9,456 nt of DNA from GCA-2731375 sp047518225 (GTDB lineage Bacteria > Pseudomonadota > Alphaproteobacteria > GCA-2731375), in NCBI GenBank assembly GCA_047518225.1, contig JAKZRK010000176.1, positions 1 to 9,456 of the forward strand, in the 5' to 3' direction. The position numbers and the translations under genes are program-made. How positions within the stretch are numbered: the stretch's first letter is position 1; each line of letters starts with the position of its first letter. Under the pieces are notes generated by a model. That model had not been told where the DNA came from, did not search any database, and worked only from the letters and a program-made list of their open reading frames with translations. Below, piece by piece: positions 1 to 6,406 of this stretch.

Positions 1-2
1 GG

Positions 3-125
3 TTCTACCCGTTCAACGCCTTCCGCTCATTGCTCGGCATCGCGGGCGACACCTCTGCTCCAACCTATGCCGAGCTTTACTCGGGAGAGTGGCGGCACCC
101 TACATGTAGCGGTCATGGGCGTTAA
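3..125 (+). CDS. C-terminal fragment of unrecognised ORF (cut by window start)
   Basis: Frame 3 is open from the first base to a TAA at 123-125 and gives 40 residues that read like the end of a protein (…TYAELYSGEWRHPTCSGHGR). The composition is balanced, with aromatic and acidic residues. The other open frame over this stretch yields an Arg/Ala-rich translation typical of non-coding high-GC DNA. I do not recognise the family. It could be the tail of a host gene or of a transposase. It points toward ychF, so the two genes are convergent with about 155 bp between their stops. That gap holds the inverted repeat described below and no other supported gene. Confidence 0.3.
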   Translation, partial: FYPFNAFRSLLGIAGDTSAPTYAELYSGEWRHPTCSGHGR

Positions 126-250
126 CCGGATAGGCAAGCCAAAAACGTCTGCGCTGAAAAATGCCGACCAGGCCGTGGCCGCGGCCCGGCGCCCCTGCGC
201 CGCCCCCGTGGAGCGGTGCGCCAAGGGCGCGGGGCGTGAACAACAAAACC

Positions 251-283
251 TGATCCTAAATCGATGGCATCGAATGTGGATCA
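251..283 (-). terminator. Nested inverted repeat at the ychF stop codon, possible terminator
   Basis: Outer arms TGATCC (251-256) and GGATCA (278-283) enclose inner arms TCGATG (261-266) and CATCGA (268-273), with symmetrical 4-nt internal loops. Read on the minus strand, the structure includes the ychF TGA and is followed by a moderately U-rich stretch (GGTTTTGTTGTT). It resembles a weak Rho-independent terminator for ychF, but the stem is AT-containing and interrupted. The function is inferred only from its position. Confidence 0.35.
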
Positions 284-1381
284 GACGTTGAAGCGAAACA
301 GCATCACGTCGCCGTCCTTGACCCGGTAATCGCGGCCCTCGGAACGCATGCACCCGGCGTCGCGGGCGCCTTGTTCGCCGTTGCACGAGAGAAAATCTTC
401 GTAGGTGATGGTTTCGGCCCGGATGAAACCGCGCTCGAAATCGCCATGGATCACGCCCGCCGCGCCAGGCGCCAGAGTGCCGTCGGTGACGGTCCAGGCG
501 CGGACTGCTTCCGGCCCGGCTGTGAAATAGGTCAGCAGACCCAGCAGGCCGTAACCGGCCCGAATGACCCGGTCCAGGCCGGCTTCGGCCAGGCCAAGGT
601 CCGCCAAAAAGGCGTTTTTTTCTTCGCCATCATCCAGTTGCGCTATTTCCGCCTCGATACTGGCGGAAATCACCACCACGCCGGCGTTTTGTCTGGCGGC
701 CAATGCCTCGACCTGCCGGCTGTATTCGTTGCCGGTAGCGGCGGAAGCTTCGTCCACGTTGCAAACGTAGAGCACCGGTTTGCCGGTCAAGAGTTGCAGT
801 TGCTGAAAGGCCGTTGCCTCCTCCGCCGCAAACTCCACCTCCCGGGCCGGCCGGCCCTCTTGCAGGGCCACGACAATACGGCCCATGAGATCCAATTGTG
901 CCGTGGCCTCCTTGTCGCCGCCGCGCTGGCGTTTGATGGCCCCTTGGCTGCGCCGCTCCAGGCTTTCCAGATCGGACAGCATCAATTCCGTATCCACCGT
1001 TTCAGCATCGCCGATGGGATCGATGCGGCCCTCCACATGGGTGACGTCGTCATCCTGGAAACAGCGCAGCACGTGCAGGATTGCATCCACCTCGCGGATA
1101 TTGCCCAGGAACTGATTGCCCAGGCCTTCCCCCTTGGAGGCACCGCGCACCAGCCCGGCGATATCGACAAAGGCCAGCAGGGTGGACACGATTTTCTTTG
1201 GTTTGGCGATTTCGGCGAGGCGTTGCAGGCGACCATCGGGCACGGGCACCTGGCCCACGTTGGGTTCGATGGTGCAAAAGGGATAATTTGCCGCCGCCGC
1301 GGCCGCCGTCTTGGTCAAGGCATTGAACAGGGTTGATTTACCCACATTGGGCAGCCCGACGATGCCGCATTTAAAACCCAT
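281..1381 (-). CDS. ychF: Redox-regulated ATPase/GTPase YchF (OLA1 family)
   Basis: YchF is a cytoplasmic, ribosome-associated P-loop NTPase of the Obg/OLA1 group, which in studied members prefers ATP over GTP. The start chosen is the ATG at 1381. It begins MGFKCGIVGLPNVGKST as family members do, gives 366 residues (E. coli YchF is 363) and has GGAG about 7 nt upstream. The same frame stays open 37 codons further upstream, but that extension is not family-like. Visible motifs are the G1/P-loop GLPNVGKS (residues 9-16), the G3 motif DIAG (73-76), NVDE (208-211) in place of the canonical NKxD (consistent with relaxed nucleotide specificity), the alpha-helical insertion around 130-190, and the C-terminal TGS domain (about 280-366) ending FRFNV. 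In many alphaproteobacteria ychF directly follows pth. Here a plus-strand gene lies between them, so ychF probably has its own promoter in the 139-bp divergent gap. Confidence 0.97.
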   Translation of the reverse strand: MGFKCGIVGLPNVGKSTLFNALTKTAAAAAANYPFCTIEPNVGQVPVPDGRLQRLAEIAKPKKIVSTLLAFVDIAGLVRGASKGEGLGNQFLGNIREVDAILHVLRCFQDDDVTHVEGRIDPIGDAETVDTELMLSDLESLERRSQGAIKRQRGGDKEATAQLDLMGRIVVALQEGRPAREVEFAAEEATAFQQLQLLTGKPVLYVCNVDEASAATGNEYSRQVEALAARQNAGVVVISASIEAEIAQLDDGEEKNAFLADLGLAEAGLDRVIRAGYGLLGLLTYFTAGPEAVRAWTVTDGTLAPGAAGVIHGDFERGFIRAETITYEDFLSCNGEQGARDAGCMRSEGRDYRVKDGDVMLFRFNV

Positions 1382-1509
1382 TCGCTGCTCCGCTTGCGCC
1401 CTCTCGGGCGGAAGTTGTTTGGGGAACGGCGGGGCATAACGCCACCGTCCCGGTTTGTCCAGCCCCAATCGCCAAGTAAGGCCGGCAATCAATCGCCACG
1501 GATTATCGG

Positions 1510-1515
1510 TATAAT
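1510..1515 (+). promoter_or_regulatory. Perfect -10 box (TATAAT) 5 nt before the SpeE-like ATG
   Basis: TATAAT at 1510-1515 is an exact match to the sigma70-type -10 consensus and lies only 5 nt before the ATG at 1521. Transcription would start at or within 1-2 nt of the start codon, giving a leaderless mRNA. No Shine-Dalgarno-like purine run precedes the ATG, which fits. The -35 region (around 1486-1493, AATCAA) is poor and there is no extended -10 TG. The assignment therefore rests on the -10 and on the lack of an RBS. Confidence 0.4.
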
Positions 1516-1520
1516 TCCCT

Positions 1521-3713
1521 ATGCTTGCACTTTACGCCGTAACCCTGGGCCTGGGCGCGTTGTTGTTGTTCTGGGTACAGCCCATGTTCTCCAAAATGGT
1601 GCTGCCCCTGTTGGGCGGCTCGCCGGCGGTGTGGAACATCGCCATGGTATTTTTCCAGGCTGCCCTGCTGGCCGGATATCTGTACGCACATCTGGGGCAT
1701 CGATAGTTGCGGCCCAAACGGCAGGCGGTGGTGCATCTGATGCTATTGGCGGTGGCCTTTGCCGTCCTTCCCATCGCCGTCGCGGCCGGTCAGCAACCAC
1801 CCAGGAGCGGCCAGCCGGCGCTCTGGTTGCTGGCATTGCTGACCCTGTCCGTGGGCCTGCCCTTTTTCGCCCTGGCGGCGACGGCGCCCATGTTGCAAAG
1901 CTGGTTTGCCCATACGGGACACCGGGACGCGGTCAATCCATACATCCTGTATGCGGTCAGCAATTTCGGTTCGATCCTGGCCCTTGTGGCCTATCCCGTA
2001 TTGCTGGAACCGCTGCTGACCCTGAGACAGCAAAACCTGGCCTGGGCCCTTGGCTTCAGCTTGCTGGCATTATTGGTGGGCGCCTGTGCCTGGCGGCTAT
2101 TGGGCCCCTATCGGGCGCAGGGCGCCGATCACCGCGCGGCGGCCGAGATGGGCCTATCGGCCCAAATTGATTGGCGGCGGCGGCTGCATTGGCTCCTGTT
2201 GGCCTTTGTCCCGTCCAGCCTGTTGTTGGGTGTCAGCCAGCATATCAGTACCGATGTCGCCTCGGCGCCGTTGCTGTGGGTGCTGCCGTTGATCCTTTAC
2301 CTCGGCACGTTTGTCATCGTCTTTGCCCGCCGGCCGGCGATCTCCCATCCTCTGGCGCTGTTCGTGCAGGTGCCCCTGCTGCTGATCCTCGCCCTCTTAT
2401 TCTATTGGCGGATCCATGCCTTGAGCCTGGTCTTGCCGCTGCATCTGGCGGTGTTCTTTTTTACCGCCCTGGTTTGCCATGGTGAATTGGCGAAGCGGCG
2501 CCCGGCGCCCAGCCGATTGACTGAATTTTATCTGTGGATGTCCTTGGGCGGCGTCATGGGGGGTGCTTTCACGGCCTTGCTGGCGCCCGTTATTTTCAAC
2601 ACCGTGATGGAATATCCCCTGGCTCTGGTCGCGGCCTGTTTGTTGCGCCGGCGTCTTGATCAGGGCGCCATGACGGTGTTAAAGGCGCTGCCCCTGGCCG
2701 CCTTGTTGGCGCTGTTGTTGCTGCCCCGGCTGGCCGGCTTCAACCCGGGCGACGTCCCGCCGGTCTGGCTGTTGCCCTATTTGATCCCGGTAGCCTTGCT
2801 GGCCTACGGCTGCCGAGGACGGCCGCTGTTGTTCGGGGCGGCGATTGGGGCAATCCTGCTGACGGGGGCCTACGACGAACGTTGCGACGTGATTGCCATC
2901 GGCCGAAGCTTTTTTGGCGTCAACCGTGTCATCGCCCAAGGCAGCGGCGACGACAGGGTGTTGATATTCAAGCACGGTACCACCCGGCACGGTCTGCAAT
3001 ATACCGATCCGGCGCGGCGGCGGATACCATTGGCCTACTATCACCCCAAGGGACCCCTGGGTCAGGTTTTCGGCGCCATGGGCCACCGTTTGCATGCAGT
3101 GGGGGCCGTCGGACTGGGTATCGGCGCGGTGGCCTGTTATCGGCTGCCGGGACAGCGTTGGACATTTTATGAAATCGACCCTCTTGTGGTCTCCTTCGCC
3201 CGCGATCGTGATTATTTCCATTATTTATCCGATTGTGCACCCGGTGCCCGCATGGTGATCGGCGACGGCCGCCTGTCCCTGGCGCGCGAGATAGGCCCGG
3301 CCTTTGATCTGTTGATCCTGGATGCCTTTTCCTCGGCCGCCATTCCATTGCACCTGGTCACCCGCCAAGCCCTGGCGGTCTATCTTGCCCGTCTGGCACC
3401 CGAGGGGCTGTTGCTGTTTCATATTTCCAACCGCCACCTCGACCTGCGGCCGGTCCTGGCGGATCTGGCCGGCGATTCGGGGATTGAAGCGTATGTCCGG
3501 CACGATGCCGGCGATCTTGATGAACACCGCTTTGGCTCGGTCTGGGTCGCGATGGCGCGGACCCGGGCGGACCTGGCCCCGGTCCTGACCGGCGGCGGAT
3601 GGCGCCGGCTTGCCGCCCATCCGGGCCGGAGGGTATGGACCGATGACTACGGCAATCTGGTCAGCATCATGCGCTGGTGGCGCGACCTTCAGGGCGGTCA
3701 GTCAGACGATTGA
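1521..3713 (+). pseudogene. Membrane-fused spermidine-synthase-like protein, interrupted by in-frame TAG
   Basis: The frame from the ATG at 1521 encodes 61 residues (MLALYAVTLGLG…YLYAHLGHR), then TAG at 1704-1706, then 668 more residues in the same frame to TGA at 3711-3713. Both parts belong to one known architecture, the 'fused MFS/spermidine synthase' proteins. These have an N-terminal multi-spanning membrane domain that starts with a conserved LFWVQPMFxKMVLPLLGG-type segment, and a C-terminal Rossmann domain related to SpeE. The amber codon falls after the second membrane helix, at a position where relatives read straight through. An in-frame TAA at 1512-1514 makes 1521 the first possible ATG. 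TAG is a genuine stop in this genome: rplY, prs and the exported-protein gene all end in TAG at the expected family length. The interruption is therefore a nonsense mutation (CAG to TAG is one change away), a sequencing error, or read through or re-initiated. The remainder shows no decay. Confidence 0.75.
1707..3713 (+). CDS. Uninterrupted main part of the membrane/SpeE-like protein
   Basis: This 668-codon segment begins with TTG directly after the TAG (TAG-TTG) and could be translated by re-initiation; a GGGG about 9 nt upstream is a weak RBS at best. It holds roughly a dozen hydrophobic spans (to about full-frame residue 448), then the soluble domain. That domain has a SAM/dcSAM-type nucleotide-binding loop VGLGIG (full-frame residues 530-535), YEIDP at the end of strand 2, GDGRLSL (about 581) and LDAFSSAAIPLHL (about 601) at the motif equivalent to the SpeE active-site strand. 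The order matches spermidine-synthase-like proteins of unknown substrate, and aminopropyl transfer has not been shown for this membrane-fused group as far as I know. Its 3' end overlaps the 3' end of pth by 16 bp on the opposite strand (3698-3713), so the two transcripts are antisense at their tails. Family confidence is high; whether a product is made is uncertain. Confidence 0.7.
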   Translation: MRPKRQAVVHLMLLAVAFAVLPIAVAAGQQPPRSGQPALWLLALLTLSVGLPFFALAATAPMLQSWFAHTGHRDAVNPYILYAVSNFGSILALVAYPVLLEPLLTLRQQNLAWALGFSLLALLVGACAWRLLGPYRAQGADHRAAAEMGLSAQIDWRRRLHWLLLAFVPSSLLLGVSQHISTDVASAPLLWVLPLILYLGTFVIVFARRPAISHPLALFVQVPLLLILALLFYWRIHALSLVLPLHLAVFFFTALVCHGELAKRRPAPSRLTEFYLWMSLGGVMGGAFTALLAPVIFNTVMEYPLALVAACLLRRRLDQGAMTVLKALPLAALLALLLLPRLAGFNPGDVPPVWLLPYLIPVALLAYGCRGRPLLFGAAIGAILLTGAYDERCDVIAIGRSFFGVNRVIAQGSGDDRVLIFKHGTTRHGLQYTDPARRRIPLAYYHPKGPLGQVFGAMGHRLHAVGAVGLGIGAVACYRLPGQRWTFYEIDPLVVSFARDRDYFHYLSDCAPGARMVIGDGRLSLAREIGPAFDLLILDAFSSAAIPLHLVTRQALAVYLARLAPEGLLLFHISNRHLDLRPVLADLAGDSGIEAYVRHDAGDLDEHRFGSVWVAMARTRADLAPVLTGGGWRRLAAHPGRRVWTDDYGNLVSIMRWWRDLQGGQSDD

Positions 3714-4330
3714 TTTTCGTCACTGTCGGATGCCGCGGGCTGGGCGCGCGGTTTATGCTCCGGCGGCTTCAGGATCAAAGCTACATTGGAGGCAAAAGCC
3801 GCATCATCGCCGCTGGTCAACAAGGGGGCGGCCTGGGCCACCGCATCCAGCAGCGGATCAAGCCAGCCATCGTCCGCCTTGGCAAAGTCGTGCAGCACGT
3901 GCCGCAGGACCTTATCCTTATGGCCCGGATGGCCGACGCCCAAGCGCACGCGGCGGAAATCCTTGCCGATATGCGCGGCCAGGCTTTTCAAGCCGTTGTG
4001 CCCGGCCAGCCCGCCACCTTTTTTGACGCGCAGCTTGCCCGGCGCAAGGTCCAGCTCGTCATGAAAAACAACGATATGGTCCGTATCGATTTTGAAAAAG
4101 CGGGCCGCTTCCCCGACGCTGCGGCCCGATTCATTCATAAAAGTCTGGGGCTTCAGTACCATGACTTTTCGCCCCGCCAACTTGCCTTCGCCGGTCAGAC
4201 CCTGAAAGCGCCTTCGCAGAGGGGCAAAGCCATGGCGGCGGGCGATTTCATCCACCGCCATGAAACCGATGTTGTGCCGATTGTCGGCGTGCTTGTTTCC
4301 GGGATTGCCCAACCCCACCAACAACAGCAT
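3698..4330 (-). CDS. pth: Peptidyl-tRNA hydrolase
   Basis: Pth cleaves the ester bond of peptidyl-tRNAs released from stalled ribosomes, recycling tRNA in the cytoplasm. The ATG at 4330 is preferred over an ATG 10 codons upstream because GAGGAG sits 8 nt before it and the protein then begins MLLLVGLGNPG, as is usual. Expected residues are all present: Asn9 (GLGNPG), catalytic His19 (NRHNIGF), Asn66 (FMNESG), Asp91 (FHDELDL) and Asn112 (GHNGLKS), equivalent to E. coli N10, H20, N68, D93 and N114. The 210-residue length exceeds E. coli's 194 because of a polar, Pro/Ser/Asp-rich tail (about 188-210) that ends inside the overlap with the convergent SpeE-like gene. rplY lies 101 bp upstream on the same strand, consistent with one transcript. 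Confidence 0.97.
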   Translation of the reverse strand: MLLLVGLGNPGNKHADNRHNIGFMAVDEIARRHGFAPLRRRFQGLTGEGKLAGRKVMVLKPQTFMNESGRSVGEAARFFKIDTDHIVVFHDELDLAPGKLRVKKGGGLAGHNGLKSLAAHIGKDFRRVRLGVGHPGHKDKVLRHVLHDFAKADDGWLDPLLDAVAQAAPLLTSGDDAAFASNVALILKPPEHKPRAQPAASDSDENQSSD

Positions 4331-4431
4331 GGTGTTCGCTCCTCGGGCACATTTAATCAAAAATGCGCTCAGACCCTTTAAAACAGAGCAATCGAAATTC
4401 GCGCTAAGTCTCGCGCGCCAAAGCCGGCAAC

Positions 4432-5112
4432 CTAGTCGTCCTCGCTTGCCTCGGCTGCTTCGTCTTCCGTAGCTTCTTCGCCCTCGACGCCCTCGACGCC
4501 TTCTTCGCCCTCTGCGTCTTCGTCGACTTCTTCTTCCTCGACGGCGTGAATGGTTGGCGCGGCCAGGGTGACGATGGTAAAATCACGGTCGGAAATGGTT
4601 GGCACGACACCCGCCGGCAATGGCACGGCGCTGATATGTATGGAATCACCAATCACCGAGCCGGTCAAATCGACTTCGATCGCGGCGGGAATTGCACTCG
4701 CCAAACAACGTACTTCGATCTGATGGCGGACGACATTCAGTACGGCGCCCTGGCGCAGACCTTCCGATTCATCTTCGTTCAAAAAGACCACGGGCACATT
4801 AATGGTGATTTCGGTGTTATCCGATAGCCGCAGGAAATCCACATGCAAGGGGATGTCCGTGACCACATCCAATTGCACGTCGCGGGGCAGGACCTGTTGC
4901 TTCTTGTCGCCGGCGTGCAGCTCGAACAGGGTGTTAAAAAGCCCGGGCTTTTGAAGCAGTTTATCCATTTGCTTGCGGTTGACCGTAATCGGCTGGGGCG
5001 GCAATTTGGCACCGTAGACCACGCCGGGCACCAGGCCCTCGCGCCTTGCCGCCCGGGCGGCCCCCTTGCCGACCCGGTCGCGTAATTCGACTGTAATGAT
5101 GTCTTCAGACAT
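4432..5112 (-). CDS. rplY: 50S ribosomal protein L25 / general stress protein Ctc (bL25, long form)
   Basis: bL25 binds 5S rRNA in the large ribosomal subunit. The N-terminal 5S-binding domain is clear (residues 4-94, including ELRDRVGKGAARAARREG and the PGVVYG and VDFLRL segments). It is followed by the C-terminal beta-domain of the CTC/TL5 class (about 98-188, with VPVVFLNEDES and the GDSIHISAVPLPAGV stretch). Residues 192-226 are a strongly acidic low-complexity tail of Glu, Asp, Ala and Gly. At 226 residues it is the long type common in alphaproteobacteria; the E. coli protein has only the first domain. The ATG at 5112 has GGAG 10 nt upstream. The stop is TAG. It lies between prs and pth, as is usual in this class. 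Confidence 0.96.
   Translation of the reverse strand: MSEDIITVELRDRVGKGAARAARREGLVPGVVYGAKLPPQPITVNRKQMDKLLQKPGLFNTLFELHAGDKKQQVLPRDVQLDVVTDIPLHVDFLRLSDNTEITINVPVVFLNEDESEGLRQGAVLNVVRHQIEVRCLASAIPAAIEVDLTGSVIGDSIHISAVPLPAGVVPTISDRDFTIVTLAAPTIHAVEEEEVDEDAEGEEGVEGVEGEEATEDEAAEASEDD
4435..4540 (-). repeat. Low-complexity repeat coding the acidic tail of bL25
   Basis: The 3' end of rplY is built from short degenerate units rich in GAA/GAG/GAC/GAT codons. On the plus strand GCCCTCGAC occurs twice in direct tandem around 4481-4499, encoding the Glu-Gly-Val repeats, and TTCTTC/TCGTC units surround it. Such tracts change length by slippage. The effect is confined to the disordered tail. Confidence 0.6.
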
Positions 5113-5193
5113 TTTCGTTCGCTCCGATAAAATGCGGCATCCGCCTAACGGCTTCGACGATTGGGAAACGGTTCGCGGCCTCCAGGGGTGCCG

Positions 5194-5209
5194 CCGTCAA
5201 TCCGTCAAT
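5194..5209 (-). promoter_or_regulatory. Tandem TTGACG (-35-like) hexamers upstream of rplY
   Basis: CCGTCAAT occurs twice in direct tandem (5194-5201 and 5202-5209). Read on the minus strand this gives TTGACG twice, 8 bp apart, in the 204-bp gap between prs and rplY and about 85-95 bp upstream of the rplY start. TTGACG resembles a -35 hexamer, and a secondary promoter for rplY would be reasonable. I do not see a convincing -10 at 16-18 bp, so this could equally be a chance repeat. The rest of the gap shows only the rplY ribosome binding site. Confidence 0.22.
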
Positions 5210-5316
5210 ATCCCGGCGCCAAGCCTGCGCGTACCGTAGGACGCCGCCCATATACGCGGATTATCAGGAAAATTCAAACTCTTTGGCCGGGTAATCCCAG
5301 TCAAACCGGAAATGCG

Positions 5317-6249
5317 CTATTCGAACAGCGACGAGACCGAGGTTTCCTCGCTGATGCGCCGGATTGCTTCACCCAACAGGGATGCGATGGGTATGGTGCG
5401 AATGTTGCGGGCATGGCGCATGGCGTCGGTCACGGCAATGGAATCGGTTACGGAAAGATGTTCCAACGACGACGAAGTAACCCGCGCCACCGCGCCGCCC
5501 GAGAGGACACCATGGGTGACATAGGCGATAACCCGTTCCGCGCCGGCATTCTTTAACGCTTCGGCCGCGTTGCACAATGTGCCGGCGGAATCGACGATAT
5601 CATCAACCAGTACGCAATTGCGCCCCTTTACATCGCCAATAATATTCATCACTTCGGACATACCGGCCTTCTCACGCCGCTTGTCAATGATCGCCAGATC
5701 GGCATTCAGCCGTTTGGCCAGCGCCCTGGTGCGGACCACGCCGCCCACATCAGGCGATACCATGACCAGATTCTCATCGCCGTACAGCTCAGCTATTTCG
5801 CGGGTGAAAACCGGGCCGGAAAATAGGTTATCCGTGGGAATATCGAAAAAGCCCTGGATCTGACCAGCATGCAAATCCATGGTCAGAACCCGGTCGGCCC
5901 CGGCGGTGGCGATCAGGTTAGCCACCAATTTGGCGGAAATCGGCGTGCGGGGCCCCGGCTTGCGGTCCTGCCGGGCATAGCCGAAATAGGGCAGCACGGC
6001 GGTAATGCGGCGGGCCGAAGCCCGGCGCAAGGCATCGATGCAGACCAGCAGTTCCATCAGGTTGTCATTCGCCGGCGACGAGGTGGATTGGATGATAAAT
6101 ACATCCTCCCCGCGGACGTTTTCGTGAATTTCGACAAACACTTCCATATCCGAAAACCGCCGCACATCCGCGCTGGTCAGTGGCGTTTCCAGATAGGCGG
6201 CGATGGCCTCCGACAAGGGCCGGTTACTATTTCCCGAAAGCAACTTCAT
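5317..6249 (-). CDS. prs: Ribose-phosphate pyrophosphokinase (PRPP synthetase)
   Basis: Prs transfers pyrophosphate from ATP to ribose 5-phosphate to make PRPP, the precursor of purine, pyrimidine, histidine, tryptophan and NAD synthesis, in the cytoplasm. The 310-residue protein matches the family along its length. It has the N-terminal half with IQSTSSPANDNLMELL (53-68), YFGYARQDRK (88-97), the DLHAGQIQGFFDIPTDNL segment (125-142), the flexible catalytic loop after KRRE (190-193), and the PRPP-binding signature VLVDDIVDSAGT (213-224). It ends VSSLFE, as alphaproteobacterial Prs proteins do, so the TAG at 5317-5319 is a true stop. The ATG at 6249 has a GGGGGAGG purine run about 11 nt upstream. 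It is the first gene of the prs-rplY-pth group. Confidence 0.97.
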   Translation of the reverse strand: MKLLSGNSNRPLSEAIAAYLETPLTSADVRRFSDMEVFVEIHENVRGEDVFIIQSTSSPANDNLMELLVCIDALRRASARRITAVLPYFGYARQDRKPGPRTPISAKLVANLIATAGADRVLTMDLHAGQIQGFFDIPTDNLFSGPVFTREIAELYGDENLVMVSPDVGGVVRTRALAKRLNADLAIIDKRREKAGMSEVMNIIGDVKGRNCVLVDDIVDSAGTLCNAAEALKNAGAERVIAYVTHGVLSGGAVARVTSSSLEHLSVTDSIAVTDAMRHARNIRTIPIASLLGEAIRRISEETSVSSLFE

Positions 6250-6345
6250 GGCGCCTGTCGACCTCCCCCGAAAGAACTCTTCACAACGATACTTGGCGCG
6301 ACAAGGCCCAGCATGATGGGGCTGCGCCTTTGTTCCAGAATGGAG

Positions 6346-6374
6346 TCATATTAAATCGTTTCGCCGCCCGTAAA
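6346..6374 (-). promoter_or_regulatory. Candidate promoter for the prs-rplY-pth transcript
   Basis: On the minus strand TTTACG (6374-6369) and ATATGA (6351-6346) are separated by 17 bp, about 100 bp before the prs ATG. Both hexamers are imperfect matches to -35/-10 sequences. The 157-bp spacing between the upstream enoyl-CoA hydratase stop and prs makes a promoter here likely, but its exact position is a guess. Confidence 0.22.
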
Positions 6375-6375
6375 C

Positions 6376-6395
6376 GGTCGGATTAACATCCGGCC
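6376..6395 (-). terminator. Hairpin just downstream of the enoyl-CoA hydratase gene
   Basis: GGTCGGAT (6376-6383) and ATCCGGCC (6388-6395) form an 8-bp stem with a TAAC loop and one non-Watson-Crick position (G·U on the plus-strand RNA, C·A on the minus). It lies 12 bp beyond the hydratase stop and could end that transcript. No U-run follows on the minus strand, so intrinsic termination is unproven. Confidence 0.28.
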
Positions 6396-6406
6396 CGGCC
6401 ATGCCC

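Noticed and set aside
371..1336. Long open frame on the plus strand (321 codons)
   Set aside because: It lies entirely antisense to ychF, whose protein is unmistakable. The translation has no recognisable domain and is typical of shadow frames in GC-rich genes.
2679..3221. 180-codon minus-strand frame
   Set aside because: It is antisense to the SpeE-like domain. The translation is Gln/Arg/Gly-rich without domains, and the plus-strand frame carries clear motifs.
1521..3713. Amber recoding (for example pyrrolysine or TAG-to-Gln) as the explanation for the internal TAG
   Set aside because: prs and rplY end in TAG at the family-typical C-terminus, and the exported-protein gene also ends in TAG, so TAG acts as stop in this genome.
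5869..6354. 161-codon plus-strand frame
   Set aside because: It is antisense to prs and extends into the prs leader. The translation is not protein-like.
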